Below are positions 8,569-16,567 of a stretch of 64,000 nucleotides of DNA, piece after piece. The notes under the pieces are model-generated. The model saw only the letters and a program-made list of their open reading frames with translations, did no database searches and had not been told where the DNA came from. Position 1 is the first letter of the stretch; every line of letters starts with the position of its first letter. The stretch is from contig NZ_JBEFTX010000001.1 of the NCBI RefSeq assembly GCF_040195635.1, forward strand, positions 1 through 64,000. The letters run 5' to 3'. Position numbers and translations under genes: made by a program. The stretch comes from Thermasporomyces sp040195635 (GTDB taxonomy: Bacteria; Actinomycetota; Actinomycetes; Propionibacteriales; Actinopolymorphaceae).

Positions 8569-9663
8569 ATGACAGAGACCGACATGACAAGCGCTCCGGC
8601 CGACGCGACCGGCCTGGGAGAGATCCACCGCGGGGCCGGCCGGGTCAGCGTCGATGACAAGGCGATGATCAACGCCCGCGCCGATGTCAACCAGCTCCTG
8701 CCGGTGAAGTACCGCTGGGCATGGGAGAAGTACCTCGCTGGCTGCAACAACCACTGGATGCCGACAGAGGTGTCCATGCAGGCCGACATAGCCCTGTGGA
8801 AGTCGCCCACCGGGCTCACCGACGACGAGCGCCGGATGCTCAAACGCAACCTCGGCTTCTTCGCCACGTCGGAGTCGCTGGTGGCCAACAACATCGTTCT
8901 CGCCGTCTACCGCCACCTGACGAATCCGGAATGCCGGCAGTACCTTCTGCGGCAGGCGTTCGAGGAGGCCGTGCACACGCACACGTTCCAGTACATCTGC
9001 GAGAGCCTCGGCCTCGACGAGGGTGAGCTCTTCAACATGTACCGTGAAGTCCCCTCGATCACCGACAAGGCGGCGTGGGCGCTGGACTACACCCGGCATC
9101 TGGAAGATCCCACGTTCACGACCGGTACGCAGGAGAAGGACCAGGCGTTCCTGCGTGACCTGGTGGCGTTCTACGTGGTGTTCGAAGGGATGTGGTTCTA
9201 CACCGGCTTCGCCCAGATCCTCTCGCTCGGTCGGCGTAACAAGATGGTGGGAATCGCCGAGCAGTACCAATACATCCTGCGGGACGAATCGATCCATCTC
9301 AATTTCGGCATCGACGCCATCAACCAGATCAAGAGTGAGAATCCACGTCTGTGGACCGAGGAGTTCCAGGCCGAGATCCGTCGAATGCTGGTCGAGGGGT
9401 GCGAGCTCGAAGTGGCCTACGGTCGCGACACCATGGGCCAGGGCATGCTCGGACTCAACGCAGGGTTGTGTGAGCAGTACATGCACTTCATCACCAACCG
9501 GCGATGCGTCCAGATCGGGTTGGCACCGGTCTTCGCCGACTCCGGCAGCGCCGAGAATCCCTTTCCCTGGATGTCGGAAATCATGGATCTGTCGAAGGAG
9601 AAGAACTTCTTCGAGACCCGGGTGATCGAATACCAAAGTGGTGGAGCACTGAGCTGGGACTGA
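8569..9663 (+). CDS. nrdB: Class I ribonucleotide reductase beta subunit, subclass Ic-like (Phe at radical site)
   Basis: Radical-generating subunit, 364 aa, partner of NrdA; ATG after AAAGGAAG. The metal ligands can be read as E102, E133, H136, E206, E240 and H243. The position of the usual tyrosyl radical is F140 (H-T-H-T-F). All seven sit exactly 13 residues after the corresponding sites I recall for Chlamydia trachomatis R2 (E89, E120, H123, E193, E227, H230, F127). Phe at the radical site plus Glu instead of Asp as first ligand is the signature of subclass Ic, which uses a Mn(IV)/Fe(III) cofactor instead of a tyrosyl radical. Cofactor identity is inferred, the residues are seen. Confidence 0.95.
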   Translation: MTETDMTSAPADATGLGEIHRGAGRVSVDDKAMINARADVNQLLPVKYRWAWEKYLAGCNNHWMPTEVSMQADIALWKSPTGLTDDERRMLKRNLGFFATSESLVANNIVLAVYRHLTNPECRQYLLRQAFEEAVHTHTFQYICESLGLDEGELFNMYREVPSITDKAAWALDYTRHLEDPTFTTGTQEKDQAFLRDLVAFYVVFEGMWFYTGFAQILSLGRRNKMVGIAEQYQYILRDESIHLNFGIDAINQIKSENPRLWTEEFQAEIRRMLVEGCELEVAYGRDTMGQGMLGLNAGLCEQYMHFITNRRCVQIGLAPVFADSGSAENPFPWMSEIMDLSKEKNFFETRVIEYQSGGALSWD

Positions 9664-9689
9664 GTGGGCTCACGTGGGGTCCCTCAGTC
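9658..9689. terminator. Possible bidirectional terminator between nrdB and the alcohol dehydrogenase
   Basis: GACTGAG (9658-9664) pairs with CTCAGTC (9683-9689). A further GGG/TCC pairing inside, after a one-base bulge, leaves an 11-nt loop. The hairpin contains both stop codons of the two convergent genes. There is no U-tract, as often in actinobacteria. Confidence 0.45.
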
Positions 9690-10709
9690 GTCCATCACCA
9701 GGACGGCGACACCGTTGACGCGATCGGCGGCGAGGTCATCGAGCGCCATGTCGGCCCGGTCGAATGCGTACGGTGTCACGGAGATCCGCAACCTGTGGGC
9801 GGCGGCCGCGGCCAGGAACTCGCGGCCGTCCGCCCGGGTGTTGGCCGTGACACTACGCAGGGTGCGTTCACAGAAGACGTCGCGTTCGTAGTCGAGCGGG
9901 GGGATCGGCGTCAGGTAGATGCCGGCGATGCTCAACGTCCCGCCCCGGTCGAGCGCCTGGAGTGCCACCGGCACCAGGTCGCCGACCGGGGCGAACAGGA
10001 TCGCGGCATCGAGCGGTTCCGGTGGTGCGTCGTCGGCGCCGGCCGCGGAGGTGGCACCGAGAGACAGCGCCAGCTCCTGGGCCTCCCGCGACCGGGTGAG
10101 CACATGAACTGTCGCGCCCTGGGCGATGGCGACCTGGGCGGTGAGATGTGCCGAGCCGCCGAAACCGTAGATGCCGAGCCGCCCACCCGGTGGCAGGTCC
10201 GCCCGCCGGTAGGCGCGGTAGCCGATGATGCCGGCGCACAGCAGTGGCGCGAGCTCGGCCTCGGTGTAGGCGCCGAAGTCCCTTTCCGGCAGATCGTACG
10301 CATACGCCGCCGGCACGGTGAGGTACTCGGCATAGCCGCCGTCCGCGTCCCACCCGGTGTAGATCGAACGCGGGCAGAGGTTCTCCCGGCCTCGCCGGCA
10401 GTAGGTGCAGGTCCCGTCGGTGTGCCGCAGCCATGGCACGCCGACCCGCATCCCGATGCCGTACGTGTCAGGCACGTCGGCGCCGGTGCCAACGACCCTG
10501 CCCACGACCTCGTGCCCCGGTACGACAGGCGACCGGTGCGGCGGGAGGTCACCGTCGCGTACGTGCAGGTCCGTCCGACACACGCCGCACACGCGCACCT
10601 GGACCAGCACCTCGTCGGCCGCCGGTCGCGGAACCGGGAGCTCCACCTGGTCGAGCCGGCCGGGTTCGGCTACCACCCAGGCACGCATCATGTCCGGAAC
10701 AGAGGTCAT
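9684..10709 (-). CDS. Zinc-dependent alcohol dehydrogenase family protein (MDR)
   Basis: Medium-chain NAD(P)-dependent dehydrogenase, 341 aa, cytosolic, probably oxidising alcohols or reducing aldehydes. The GroES-like domain (residues ~1-150) has the catalytic-zinc residues C (G-V-C-R-T-D-L-H) and the G-H-E motif, and the Rossmann domain follows with G-F-G-G-S-A-H. The structural-zinc lobe shows only three of four cysteines: the first is Asp (T-D-G-T-C-T-Y-C...L-C). The ATG at 10709 follows GGGAGAGGA. Its gene converges on nrdB, and the FhuF-like gene diverges from it, so no operon partner suggests a substrate. Confidence 0.87.
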   Translation of the reverse strand: MTSVPDMMRAWVVAEPGRLDQVELPVPRPAADEVLVQVRVCGVCRTDLHVRDGDLPPHRSPVVPGHEVVGRVVGTGADVPDTYGIGMRVGVPWLRHTDGTCTYCRRGRENLCPRSIYTGWDADGGYAEYLTVPAAYAYDLPERDFGAYTEAELAPLLCAGIIGYRAYRRADLPPGGRLGIYGFGGSAHLTAQVAIAQGATVHVLTRSREAQELALSLGATSAAGADDAPPEPLDAAILFAPVGDLVPVALQALDRGGTLSIAGIYLTPIPPLDYERDVFCERTLRSVTANTRADGREFLAAAAAHRLRISVTPYAFDRADMALDDLAADRVNGVAVLVMDD

Positions 10710-10860
10710 GTCGGCATCCTCTCCCTTAGATGACCAATTCCAAGGGCAATCGCCTGACTCGCGGCTCCCCACATCCCGGCTGGCGGCGTTCTCGTCGATC
10801 GGCGCACAAACCCAGTGCGGCGGCTTCGAGCACCTGGTGGCGGCGTGGTGGAATCGGGCC

Positions 10861-11619
10861 ATGTCGCTCTTCGGCGCACTCGCTCCCCTCGGTGAGTACT
10901 TCACCGTCGACCGGGTGCCGGACGAGCCGTCGGATCCGCCGCTCGCAGAGCTGTACGCCGGGCATCCGGCCCTGCTGCGCTACGTCCACCAGGTCGCGGT
11001 GTCCCTTCATACCGACGAACCGCGGGTCGGCGCGTCGATCCTCGTCCAAGGGCTGGCCGCCCGGCTGTGGTCGGTGGTGGCGGGGTGCGCCCTGCTGTAC
11101 GACCGCATGCCGGACCTCGTACCCGCCACCACGTGGTGGGCACCACGGCGCAACGGCGGGCGACTGCGGCTCTGCCCGCGGCCGGACCCGCCGGACGCGC
11201 CGGACCTGCGTGCCGCGCCGGAGCCGCCGAGCGCCCTGGACCTGCCTGACGCGCGGATCCTCGAGCGCTCAGCCCTTCCCCACCATGGCCAAGCCGTGTA
11301 CCACCGCGTCGTCGAGACCCACCTGGTAGGGCTGGTCGCAGCGGTCCAGACCCACGTCAAGATTCCCGACGCCCTGCTGTGGGGCAATGCTGCGTCGGCC
11401 CTCGTCGGATCGATCGGTGTCCTGGTCCGGGCCCGGCCCGACCTGGAGACCGCCGGCGTACGACTTGTCGAGGACCTGTTCACCCGACCGCCGCTGGCGG
11501 GAACCGGCGAGGCGCCCACGCTGACCGGCTTCGTACGTACCTCCTGCTGCCTTTACTACCGCGTGCCCGGCGGAGGTCTGTGTGGCGACTGCCCGCTGAG
11601 TCGGCAGCCGGCTGGCTGA
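10861..11619 (+). CDS. FhuF-like (2Fe-2S) iron-sulfur protein
   Basis: A 252-residue protein resembling the ferric-siderophore reductase FhuF, which releases iron from imported siderophores in the cytoplasm. The C-terminus has the unusual FhuF cluster ligand pattern: two adjacent cysteines, ten residues, then Cys-x2-Cys (S-C-C ... L-C-G-D-C). The central region (C-A-L-L-Y ... L-W-G-N) also fits the family. The ATG start lacks a clear ribosome site, and in-frame GTG codons upstream are possible. No iron-box was recognised in front of it. It converges on the phosphotransferase gene with only 4 bp between stops. Confidence 0.75.
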   Translation: MSLFGALAPLGEYFTVDRVPDEPSDPPLAELYAGHPALLRYVHQVAVSLHTDEPRVGASILVQGLAARLWSVVAGCALLYDRMPDLVPATTWWAPRRNGGRLRLCPRPDPPDAPDLRAAPEPPSALDLPDARILERSALPHHGQAVYHRVVETHLVGLVAAVQTHVKIPDALLWGNAASALVGSIGVLVRARPDLETAGVRLVEDLFTRPPLAGTGEAPTLTGFVRTSCCLYYRVPGGGLCGDCPLSRQPAG

Positions 11620-11623
11620 AGCG

Positions 11624-12844
11624 TCACGACGCGATGAGATCGGCCCTTCGCACGGCCGAACGCAGGCAGTCGGGTGGGTCATCTCGGTGATACGGCCACT
11701 CCGACGGTTCGATCTGGTCCAGGAAGCCGGTATAGACCACGGCGTACAGAAGATCGACCACGGGAAGCATGAGCTGCAGCGCTCTCGCCGGGTCGCAGCC
11801 TGGCGTGTGACTCCGCCATCGCGCCGCCCACTCGTTCACGAGCGTGTCTCTGTCGGCGTCCGGCAGTCCGCCGATCGCACGGGCGATGTCCATGGTCGGA
11901 TCGCCGATCGTCGAGTCGCCCCAGTCGATGATGACCCGGCGCTGGCCGTCTGAGCGGACGTTGCCGCCCTGGAAGTCGCCGTGGACGAGCGTGTCGGGCA
12001 GGCCGCAGGCCGCCACCTCGGCGAACCGCTCCGGAAGACCGTCCACGAGCGTGTCCAGGGACGTACGGAGCGCAGGCTCCAGTGTCGGGCCGTACCTTGC
12101 CGCCACCGCCTGGATCGCGGGCAGAGCAAGGTGGTTCCGCCGGTCGGGTACACCGAGGTCGAGCAACTCCTCGATCCGGTCCGCGGCGTAGGCCTGAATG
12201 CGGTGCAGGTCGGTGAGCATCTCGCGAAGCTCCGCCGCCGACGCCCCGAACCGGTCCTCGCCCGGGACATGCGCGAGCAGTGCGCGTCCGCCCTCGCCGG
12301 TGATGAGCTCGGTCGCCACACCAGGCACCGCCGCACCAAGCCAGCGCAGCAGTGCCGGCTCGTGGGCGAAGAACGTCGGCAGCTGTTTGAGCCACAGTGG
12401 CGACTCGGCGGTGTCCACCCGCCAGATGGCGGACAGATTCCAGCTCTTGCGCTGGACGAACGCTGTCGGCGTCACTCCCCTCGCCTCGAGCGCGGCTGTT
12501 GCCCAGGCGATGGTGGCGGCTGGCCCACCAGGCGAGGCCCAGGGTGCGCGGTGGGAATGAGGTGCAAGATCGGCTTTGACTCCCTCGTCCGCCGGGGCGA
12601 GCGTCGGAAGCCGCGACGCCGTGTCGACCTCGGCGACATAGGTGACCTCTCCCCCCGGCGGGCCCGACCGGTCCGGCGGGCCGATGGTCCGGAGGACGAC
12701 CACGTCGATGCTCCAAAGCGCCCGGGCGGTATCGACGACAAAGCCGACCTCCGGCCACCATGGTGTCTCCACGGTGAACGGCGCCAGCGAGCCCAGCGGC
12801 TCACCGGCCTTGTCGAGGAGGACCAGCGTCACTGTCCGCGTCAT
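11624..12844 (-). CDS. Aminoglycoside-phosphotransferase-fold (APH) kinase family protein
   Basis: A 406-residue putative small-molecule kinase. The C-terminal two thirds have the APH catalytic loop L-V-H-G-D-F-Q-G-G-N and the metal-binding I-I-D-W-G-D motif, so ATP-dependent phosphotransfer is plausible. The N-terminal ~100 residues form a separate domain without a family I can name. The ATG at 12844 is chosen because the protein then starts directly with the beta-rich N-domain. A 12-residue longer version is possible. The substrate is unknown; resistance should not be assumed, because most such chromosomal genes have metabolic or unknown substrates. Confidence 0.78.
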   Translation of the reverse strand: MTRTVTLVLLDKAGEPLGSLAPFTVETPWWPEVGFVVDTARALWSIDVVVLRTIGPPDRSGPPGGEVTYVAEVDTASRLPTLAPADEGVKADLAPHSHRAPWASPGGPAATIAWATAALEARGVTPTAFVQRKSWNLSAIWRVDTAESPLWLKQLPTFFAHEPALLRWLGAAVPGVATELITGEGGRALLAHVPGEDRFGASAAELREMLTDLHRIQAYAADRIEELLDLGVPDRRNHLALPAIQAVAARYGPTLEPALRTSLDTLVDGLPERFAEVAACGLPDTLVHGDFQGGNVRSDGQRRVIIDWGDSTIGDPTMDIARAIGGLPDADRDTLVNEWAARWRSHTPGCDPARALQLMLPVVDLLYAVVYTGFLDQIEPSEWPYHRDDPPDCLRSAVRRADLIAS

Positions 12845-12910
12845 GGTCGCACCGTACGAACCCGCGTGACGGTCGGACAACGGGGTTTCAGACCCTGGCG
12901 CACCGTCGCG

Positions 12911-13738
12911 TCAGTCCTGGCAGGTGAGGAGGTAGCAGGCCACCGCGGCTGCCGCCGCGACGTTGAGTGAGTCGACCGCCGGACTGATCGGGATCCGCGC
13001 GCGCACGTCGGCCTGTCCTTCCCAGCGGGCCGACAGCCCGTCACCCTCGGTGCCGAGCACGAGGGCGGGACGATGGGACCGCCGGACGACGCGCGGGAGA
13101 GGCTCGGCATCGGTCGCCGGGGTGAGGGCGATGACGTCGAAGCCGAGGTGGCGCAGCGCGCCGAGACCGTCGTACCAGGTGCTCATCCGGGCGTAGGGCA
13201 CCGAGAACACCGCACCCATCGACACCTTGACCGAGCGGCGGTAGAGCGGATCGGCGCATCGAGGTGCCAGAACGACCGCCTCGATACCGAAGGCGGCCGC
13301 GCCGCGGAAAATCGCGCCCACGTTGGTGTGGTCGACGATGTCCTCCAGGACGAGGATCCGGCTCGCCCCGGAGACGACCTCGCCCACCGGCGGCAGCGGA
13401 ACCCGGGCCATCGACGCCAGGGCACCCCGGTGAACCTGGAACCCGGTCACCCGGGCCAGGTCGGCAGGTGGCGCGACGTAGCACGGCACTCCCGGCGGGA
13501 TGGCGTCTCGCAGGCCGTCCACCCACCGCTCGCTCATCAGGAACGACCGCACCGGATAGCCCGCTTCGATCGCTCGCCGGATCACCTTCTCGCCCTCGGC
13601 GATGAAGATGCCCTCCGCCGCTTCCAGGCTCTTGCGCAGGCTGACGTCGCGCAGGTTGGCGTAGTCGCGCAACCGCGGGTCGTCGAGGGTGTCGATTCCT
13701 ACGACCGGGGAGGTGTGTGCGGGACTAACGGCGTTCAT
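12911..13738 (-). CDS. TrmH/SpoU family RNA 2'-O-methyltransferase
   Basis: A 275-residue SPOUT-class methyltransferase that transfers methyl from S-adenosylmethionine to a ribose 2'-OH in rRNA or tRNA. An N-terminal substrate-binding domain (~20-110, with L-R-K-S-L-E-A-A-E-G-I-F-I-A-E-G) precedes the trefoil-knot domain. Motif 1 is D-H-T-N-V-G-A-I-F-R, motif 2 is L-G-T-E-G-D-G-L and motif 3 is I-P-I-S-P-A-V-D-S-L-N-V. Its ATG overlaps the stop of the upstream ArsR gene by four bases, which implies translational coupling. The exact RNA target cannot be assigned. Confidence 0.88.
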   Translation of the reverse strand: MNAVSPAHTSPVVGIDTLDDPRLRDYANLRDVSLRKSLEAAEGIFIAEGEKVIRRAIEAGYPVRSFLMSERWVDGLRDAIPPGVPCYVAPPADLARVTGFQVHRGALASMARVPLPPVGEVVSGASRILVLEDIVDHTNVGAIFRGAAAFGIEAVVLAPRCADPLYRRSVKVSMGAVFSVPYARMSTWYDGLGALRHLGFDVIALTPATDAEPLPRVVRRSHRPALVLGTEGDGLSARWEGQADVRARIPISPAVDSLNVAAAAAVACYLLTCQD

Positions 13739-14142
13739 CGGTTCGTACTCTCGTCCTTCTCCGCCGAGGGACCCTGGGGTGATGGGTCCATTGGCGTGGC
13801 CTTCGCCGTCGTGGGTTGGCGGCGTTCGCGTCGTCCGCGTGCGAGTTCGGTGCCGAGCGCGTCGAGGCGCTGGGTCCAGAACCGCCGGTACCGCTCCAGC
13901 CACATGTCGATCTCCTGCAGGGGCGTCGGATCGACGGAGTACAAGCGCCGGGCGCCCTCCGCGCGCACCTGGGTGAACCCATTGTCGCGGAGCACTCTCA
14001 GGTGCTGCGACACCGCCGGCTGGGAGATGCCGAACTCCTCCTGGACGATGCCGCCGACCTCCCCGGCAGCCCGCTCGCCGTCGGCGAGCAGGTCCAGGAT
14101 CCGCCGGCGGACCGGGTCGCCGAGGACGTCGAACGCATGCAT
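13735..14142 (-). CDS. ArsR family winged-helix transcriptional regulator
   Basis: A 135-residue repressor-type protein. The first 100 residues form the ArsR fold (F-D-V-L-G-D-P-V-R-R-R-I-L-D-L-L, then S-Q-P-A-V-S-Q-H-L as recognition helix). No Cys-x-Cys metal-sensor motif is visible, so this is not an obvious arsenic/zinc sensor. It resembles the group often paired with SRPBCC proteins. The ATG at 14142 is preferred to a GTG at 14151, because that GTG overlaps the probable -10. The gene is coupled by ATGA to the SpoU methyltransferase and is divergent from the YbaK-type gene. Confidence 0.85.
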   Translation of the reverse strand: MHAFDVLGDPVRRRILDLLADGERAAGEVGGIVQEEFGISQPAVSQHLRVLRDNGFTQVRAEGARRLYSVDPTPLQEIDMWLERYRRFWTQRLDALGTELARGRRERRQPTTAKATPMDPSPQGPSAEKDESTNR

Positions 14143-14149
14143 CCGACCC

Positions 14150-14179
14150 ACTATGTCAGTCGGGGCTTATATAAGTCAA
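14150..14179 (-). promoter_or_regulatory. Promoter and operator of the ArsR-SpoU operon
   Basis: On the minus strand TTGACT (14179-14174) and CATAGT (14155-14150) are 18 bp apart, and the ATG follows seven bases after the -10, so the message is probably leaderless. The 10-bp perfect palindrome CTTATATAAG (14166-14175) lies in the spacer and touches the -35, an ideal place for autorepression by the ArsR protein. Confidence 0.6.
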
Positions 14180-14269
14180 TGCTGAGGTTGTTGCCCGGCC
14201 TGGCCGATGGTGTCACCTACCGCGGGTCTGGTAGCACCGCGAGTCTCCCTCGCGACCACAATGGTGCGC

Positions 14270-14854
14270 ATGAGCGACACCCTCGAGATCGGCAAGCTGC
14301 TCACCCAACCCGCCCTTGCCCGCCCTGACCTCCTCGCGGAGCCGGTCCTGGGCGCCCTGGGCACCTGGACGATCACCGAAGTCCCGATCGAGGAGGTCCG
14401 GGTCGGCGAGATCGATCCTGAGCTCGCCGACACCGCCGCCTTCTGCGCCGCGTACGACATCCCGCTCGAGATCTCCGCCAACTGCGTCATCATCGCCGGG
14501 CGGCGAGGCGGCGAGACGCGATATGCGGCCGCTCTGGTCCTCGCCACCACTCGCGCCGACGTCAACGGCGTCATCCGCCGTCGCCTCGACGCCCGGAAGG
14601 CGTCGTTCGCACCGATGGACACCGCCGTCGCCGAGACCGGCATGGAGTACGGCGGCATCACGGCGTTCGGTCTCCCGGACGGCTGGCCCATCCTCGTCGA
14701 CGCACGCGTGGCCGAGACCGAAATTGCGGTGGTGGGCAGCGGACTGCGGCGGTCGAAGCTCTTCGTCTCCGGTCGCGCCCTTGCCGCACTCCCCCAGGCC
14801 ACCGTCGTACCCGATCTCGCGTCCCCCGCTCCGTCCGGCACCACCCCGAATTGA
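14270..14854 (+). CDS. YbaK/ProX-type aminoacyl-tRNA deacylase family protein
   Basis: A 194-residue protein with the YbaK fold (L-E-I-S-A-N-C-V-I-I-A-G-R-R-G ... G-M-E-Y-G-G-I-T-A-F-G-L-P), the domain that hydrolyses wrongly charged aminoacyl-tRNAs in trans. The conserved Lys of true Cys-tRNAPro deacylases is not clearly placed, so substrate specificity is open. ATG codons at 14261 and 14270 are both in frame; the later one is followed by the typical M-S-D start. A small hairpin (CGCGAG/CTCGCG, 14238-14254) lies just upstream. The gene diverges from the ArsR regulator and shares its intergenic region. Confidence 0.78.
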   Translation: MSDTLEIGKLLTQPALARPDLLAEPVLGALGTWTITEVPIEEVRVGEIDPELADTAAFCAAYDIPLEISANCVIIAGRRGGETRYAAALVLATTRADVNGVIRRRLDARKASFAPMDTAVAETGMEYGGITAFGLPDGWPILVDARVAETEIAVVGSGLRRSKLFVSGRALAALPQATVVPDLASPAPSGTTPN

Positions 14855-14931
14855 CGGGGACGCAGAGGCAGCTCCGCCAGGTCCTCGCTGCTCACGGCCA
14901 GTTTCGCCGCGAACGACTGACGGTCCCCGCG

Positions 14932-15369
14932 TCAGAGCATCCGGAAGTCGGCGAAGTCGAACGCCGGCGCGACCACACAGCTCACCAGGACCGGCTCGGA
15001 TCCGGCCGGCTCGGCCGCCTGCCAGACGCCACCGGGCACGAGACGCTGCGGCCGCTGACCCGCGTCGAGGTCCGGTCCGAGTAGCACCTCGGTCGTGTCG
15101 CCCGCCGGTTCGTCGCCTGCACCGCCCAGCAGGAGGCGCAAAGGTCCACCGCGGTGCCACAACCAAAGCTCGTCGGAACGTACGACATGCCAGCGTGACA
15201 CCTCACCCGGGTGCAGGGCGAAATAGATCGCACTCGCCGCCGCTCGAGGACCGGGATAGCCATCCGGGGTGAACGACGCGTCGGTCGTCCAGGTCTGCCG
15301 GAACCATCCACCCTCCGGGTGGGCCGCGAGGTCGAGCTGTTCGGCCAGCCAGGGCCGGACGTCACCCAC
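14932..15369 (-). CDS. Cupin_5 (DUF985) domain protein
   Basis: A 145-residue single-domain cupin. Typical signatures are H-P-E-G-G-W-F-R near residue 18, I-Y-F-A-L-H-P-G-E-V-S-R-W-H in the middle, the D-E-L-W strand, and a Cys/Val-rich end with P-A-F-D-F-A-D-F. Members bind a metal or small ligand in a jelly-roll barrel; no general reaction is established. It begins with GTG six bases after the stop of the M48 peptidase gene, so the two are probably co-transcribed. Confidence 0.85.
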   Translation of the reverse strand: MGDVRPWLAEQLDLAAHPEGGWFRQTWTTDASFTPDGYPGPRAAASAIYFALHPGEVSRWHVVRSDELWLWHRGGPLRLLLGGAGDEPAGDTTEVLLGPDLDAGQRPQRLVPGGVWQAAEPAGSEPVLVSCVVAPAFDFADFRML

Positions 15370-15375
15370 CCGTGG

Positions 15376-16437
15376 TCAGTCCCGGTTGGAGCTGGACGAG
15401 CTGGACGAGCTGGACGGGCTGGACCGGTTGCCGAACCATCCCGACACCTTGTCGCGCACGCCGTCCACTGCGCCAGGGAGGTCGGAGAAGATCTTCATCA
15501 GCGGGTCCTGCGAACGCGCGAACGTCTCCTTGTAGGAATCCGCTGCACGCCGGGCTTCATCGCTCATCCTCGCGTCGCCGTCGCCGTCCCGGCGCGGGTA
15601 GTCACCGGAAAGGATCCTGGAGTAGTCGCCGTTGTCCACCCAGTGCTTCAGCTCTGCCGCCCGAACCGCGAGGAACGGGTGACTGCGCGCCTCCAACAGC
15701 AACAGCTTGAGCACGCTGTCGCGCAGGTCCCCCGCCGCGTCGTACTCCGCCGCCTGTGCCAGGAACGCCGTCGCGTCGACGTCTTCGAGGTGACCGCCGG
15801 ACGCGAGCTTCATGTGCGTACGCAGACCGACCGCGGGATCCTGGCAGGCCAACAGGCCGGCGCGGTCACCGGACAGTTCAGCCTTGCGCGACCACTCCAT
15901 CAGTGCGGCGATGATCGCCCGGAGACCGAGCGCACCGAGCGGCATCCAGGCGATCGCACCACTCAGCCGGATGAGGAAGACGAGGACGGACTGGTAGAGC
16001 GCGTGGCCGCTCTGCGCGTGTCCCAGCTCGTGGCCGAGGACGAAGCGCAGCTCCTCCTCGTCGAGCAGATCCACCAGGGCGCTGTTGACGACGATGAACG
16101 GCTTGTCGATGCCGATACACATGGCGTTGGGCATCGGGCCGGTCATGACGTACAGCTCAGGCAGTTCGCGCACGTCGAGCGAGGCGGCGGCCTCCGCGAA
16201 AACGCGGTGCATCTTGGGGAACTGGCGGTCACCGGCCCGGACGGCGGAGCCCAGGAAGATCAGTCGCAACGCGCGTTCGTTGATCAGGCCCGACAATTTG
16301 CGCAGGACCAGGTCGAAGCCCTTCAACTGCCTGACCGCGACCAGGGCGCCCCGGTCCGCCGGATGCTCCCAGGCCCGGGAGCTGATCCCCGTGAGCGTGA
16401 GACGGGACCTGGCCGGACGATCTTCGGTGTCGGGCAT
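15376..16437 (-). CDS. M48 family zinc metallopeptidase
   Basis: A 353-residue HtpX/Ste24-like protease. The zinc site is H-E-L-G-H, followed by E-L-S-G-D-R-A-G-L as the third-ligand region. Hydrophobic stretches around the active site (L-V-F-L-I-R-L-S-G-A-I-A-W-M) suggest membrane association, with a role in membrane-protein quality control. The start at 16437 follows GGGGGAG. The C-terminus ends in a Ser-rich tail encoded by a 9-bp tandem repeat. The gene lies directly upstream of the DUF985 gene and 130 bp downstream of the TauE gene stop, on the same strand. Confidence 0.88.
   Translation of the reverse strand: MPDTEDRPARSRLTLTGISSRAWEHPADRGALVAVRQLKGFDLVLRKLSGLINERALRLIFLGSAVRAGDRQFPKMHRVFAEAAASLDVRELPELYVMTGPMPNAMCIGIDKPFIVVNSALVDLLDEEELRFVLGHELGHAQSGHALYQSVLVFLIRLSGAIAWMPLGALGLRAIIAALMEWSRKAELSGDRAGLLACQDPAVGLRTHMKLASGGHLEDVDATAFLAQAAEYDAAGDLRDSVLKLLLLEARSHPFLAVRAAELKHWVDNGDYSRILSGDYPRRDGDGDARMSDEARRAADSYKETFARSQDPLMKIFSDLPGAVDGVRDKVSGWFGNRSSPSSSSSSSSSNRD
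15389..15424 (+). repeat. 9-bp tandem repeat (four copies) coding the Ser tail of the M48 protein
   Basis: Four consecutive units of GAGCTGGAC on the plus strand, the last with one change (GGGCTGGAC). In the minus-strand reading frame each unit adds Ser-Ser-Ser or Ser-Ser-Pro. Copy number may vary between strains through slippage without breaking the frame. Confidence 0.9.
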
Positions 16438-16567
16438 ACCGAACTCCCCCCATCTGCAGGATTTCTGGCTTGGGACGAACGCTATCCGGTCAACGCGCAC
16501 CGGGCGAGGAGAGTTCGCGGGGTTTACCCTCAGGGTTCACGAACGCACGGCTCCCGGACCGCGAATC

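Noticed and set aside
11624..12844. Antibiotic resistance gene call for the APH-fold kinase
   Set aside because: The catalytic motifs are shared by many non-resistance kinases and the N-terminal domain is unlike known aminoglycoside kinases.
14221..14260. T-box-like sequence (TGGTAGCACCGCGAG plus following hairpin) before the YbaK-type gene
   Set aside because: The TGGN-ACC bulge has extra bases, and only about 85 nt separate it from the divergent ArsR promoter, too short for a stem I and specifier loop.
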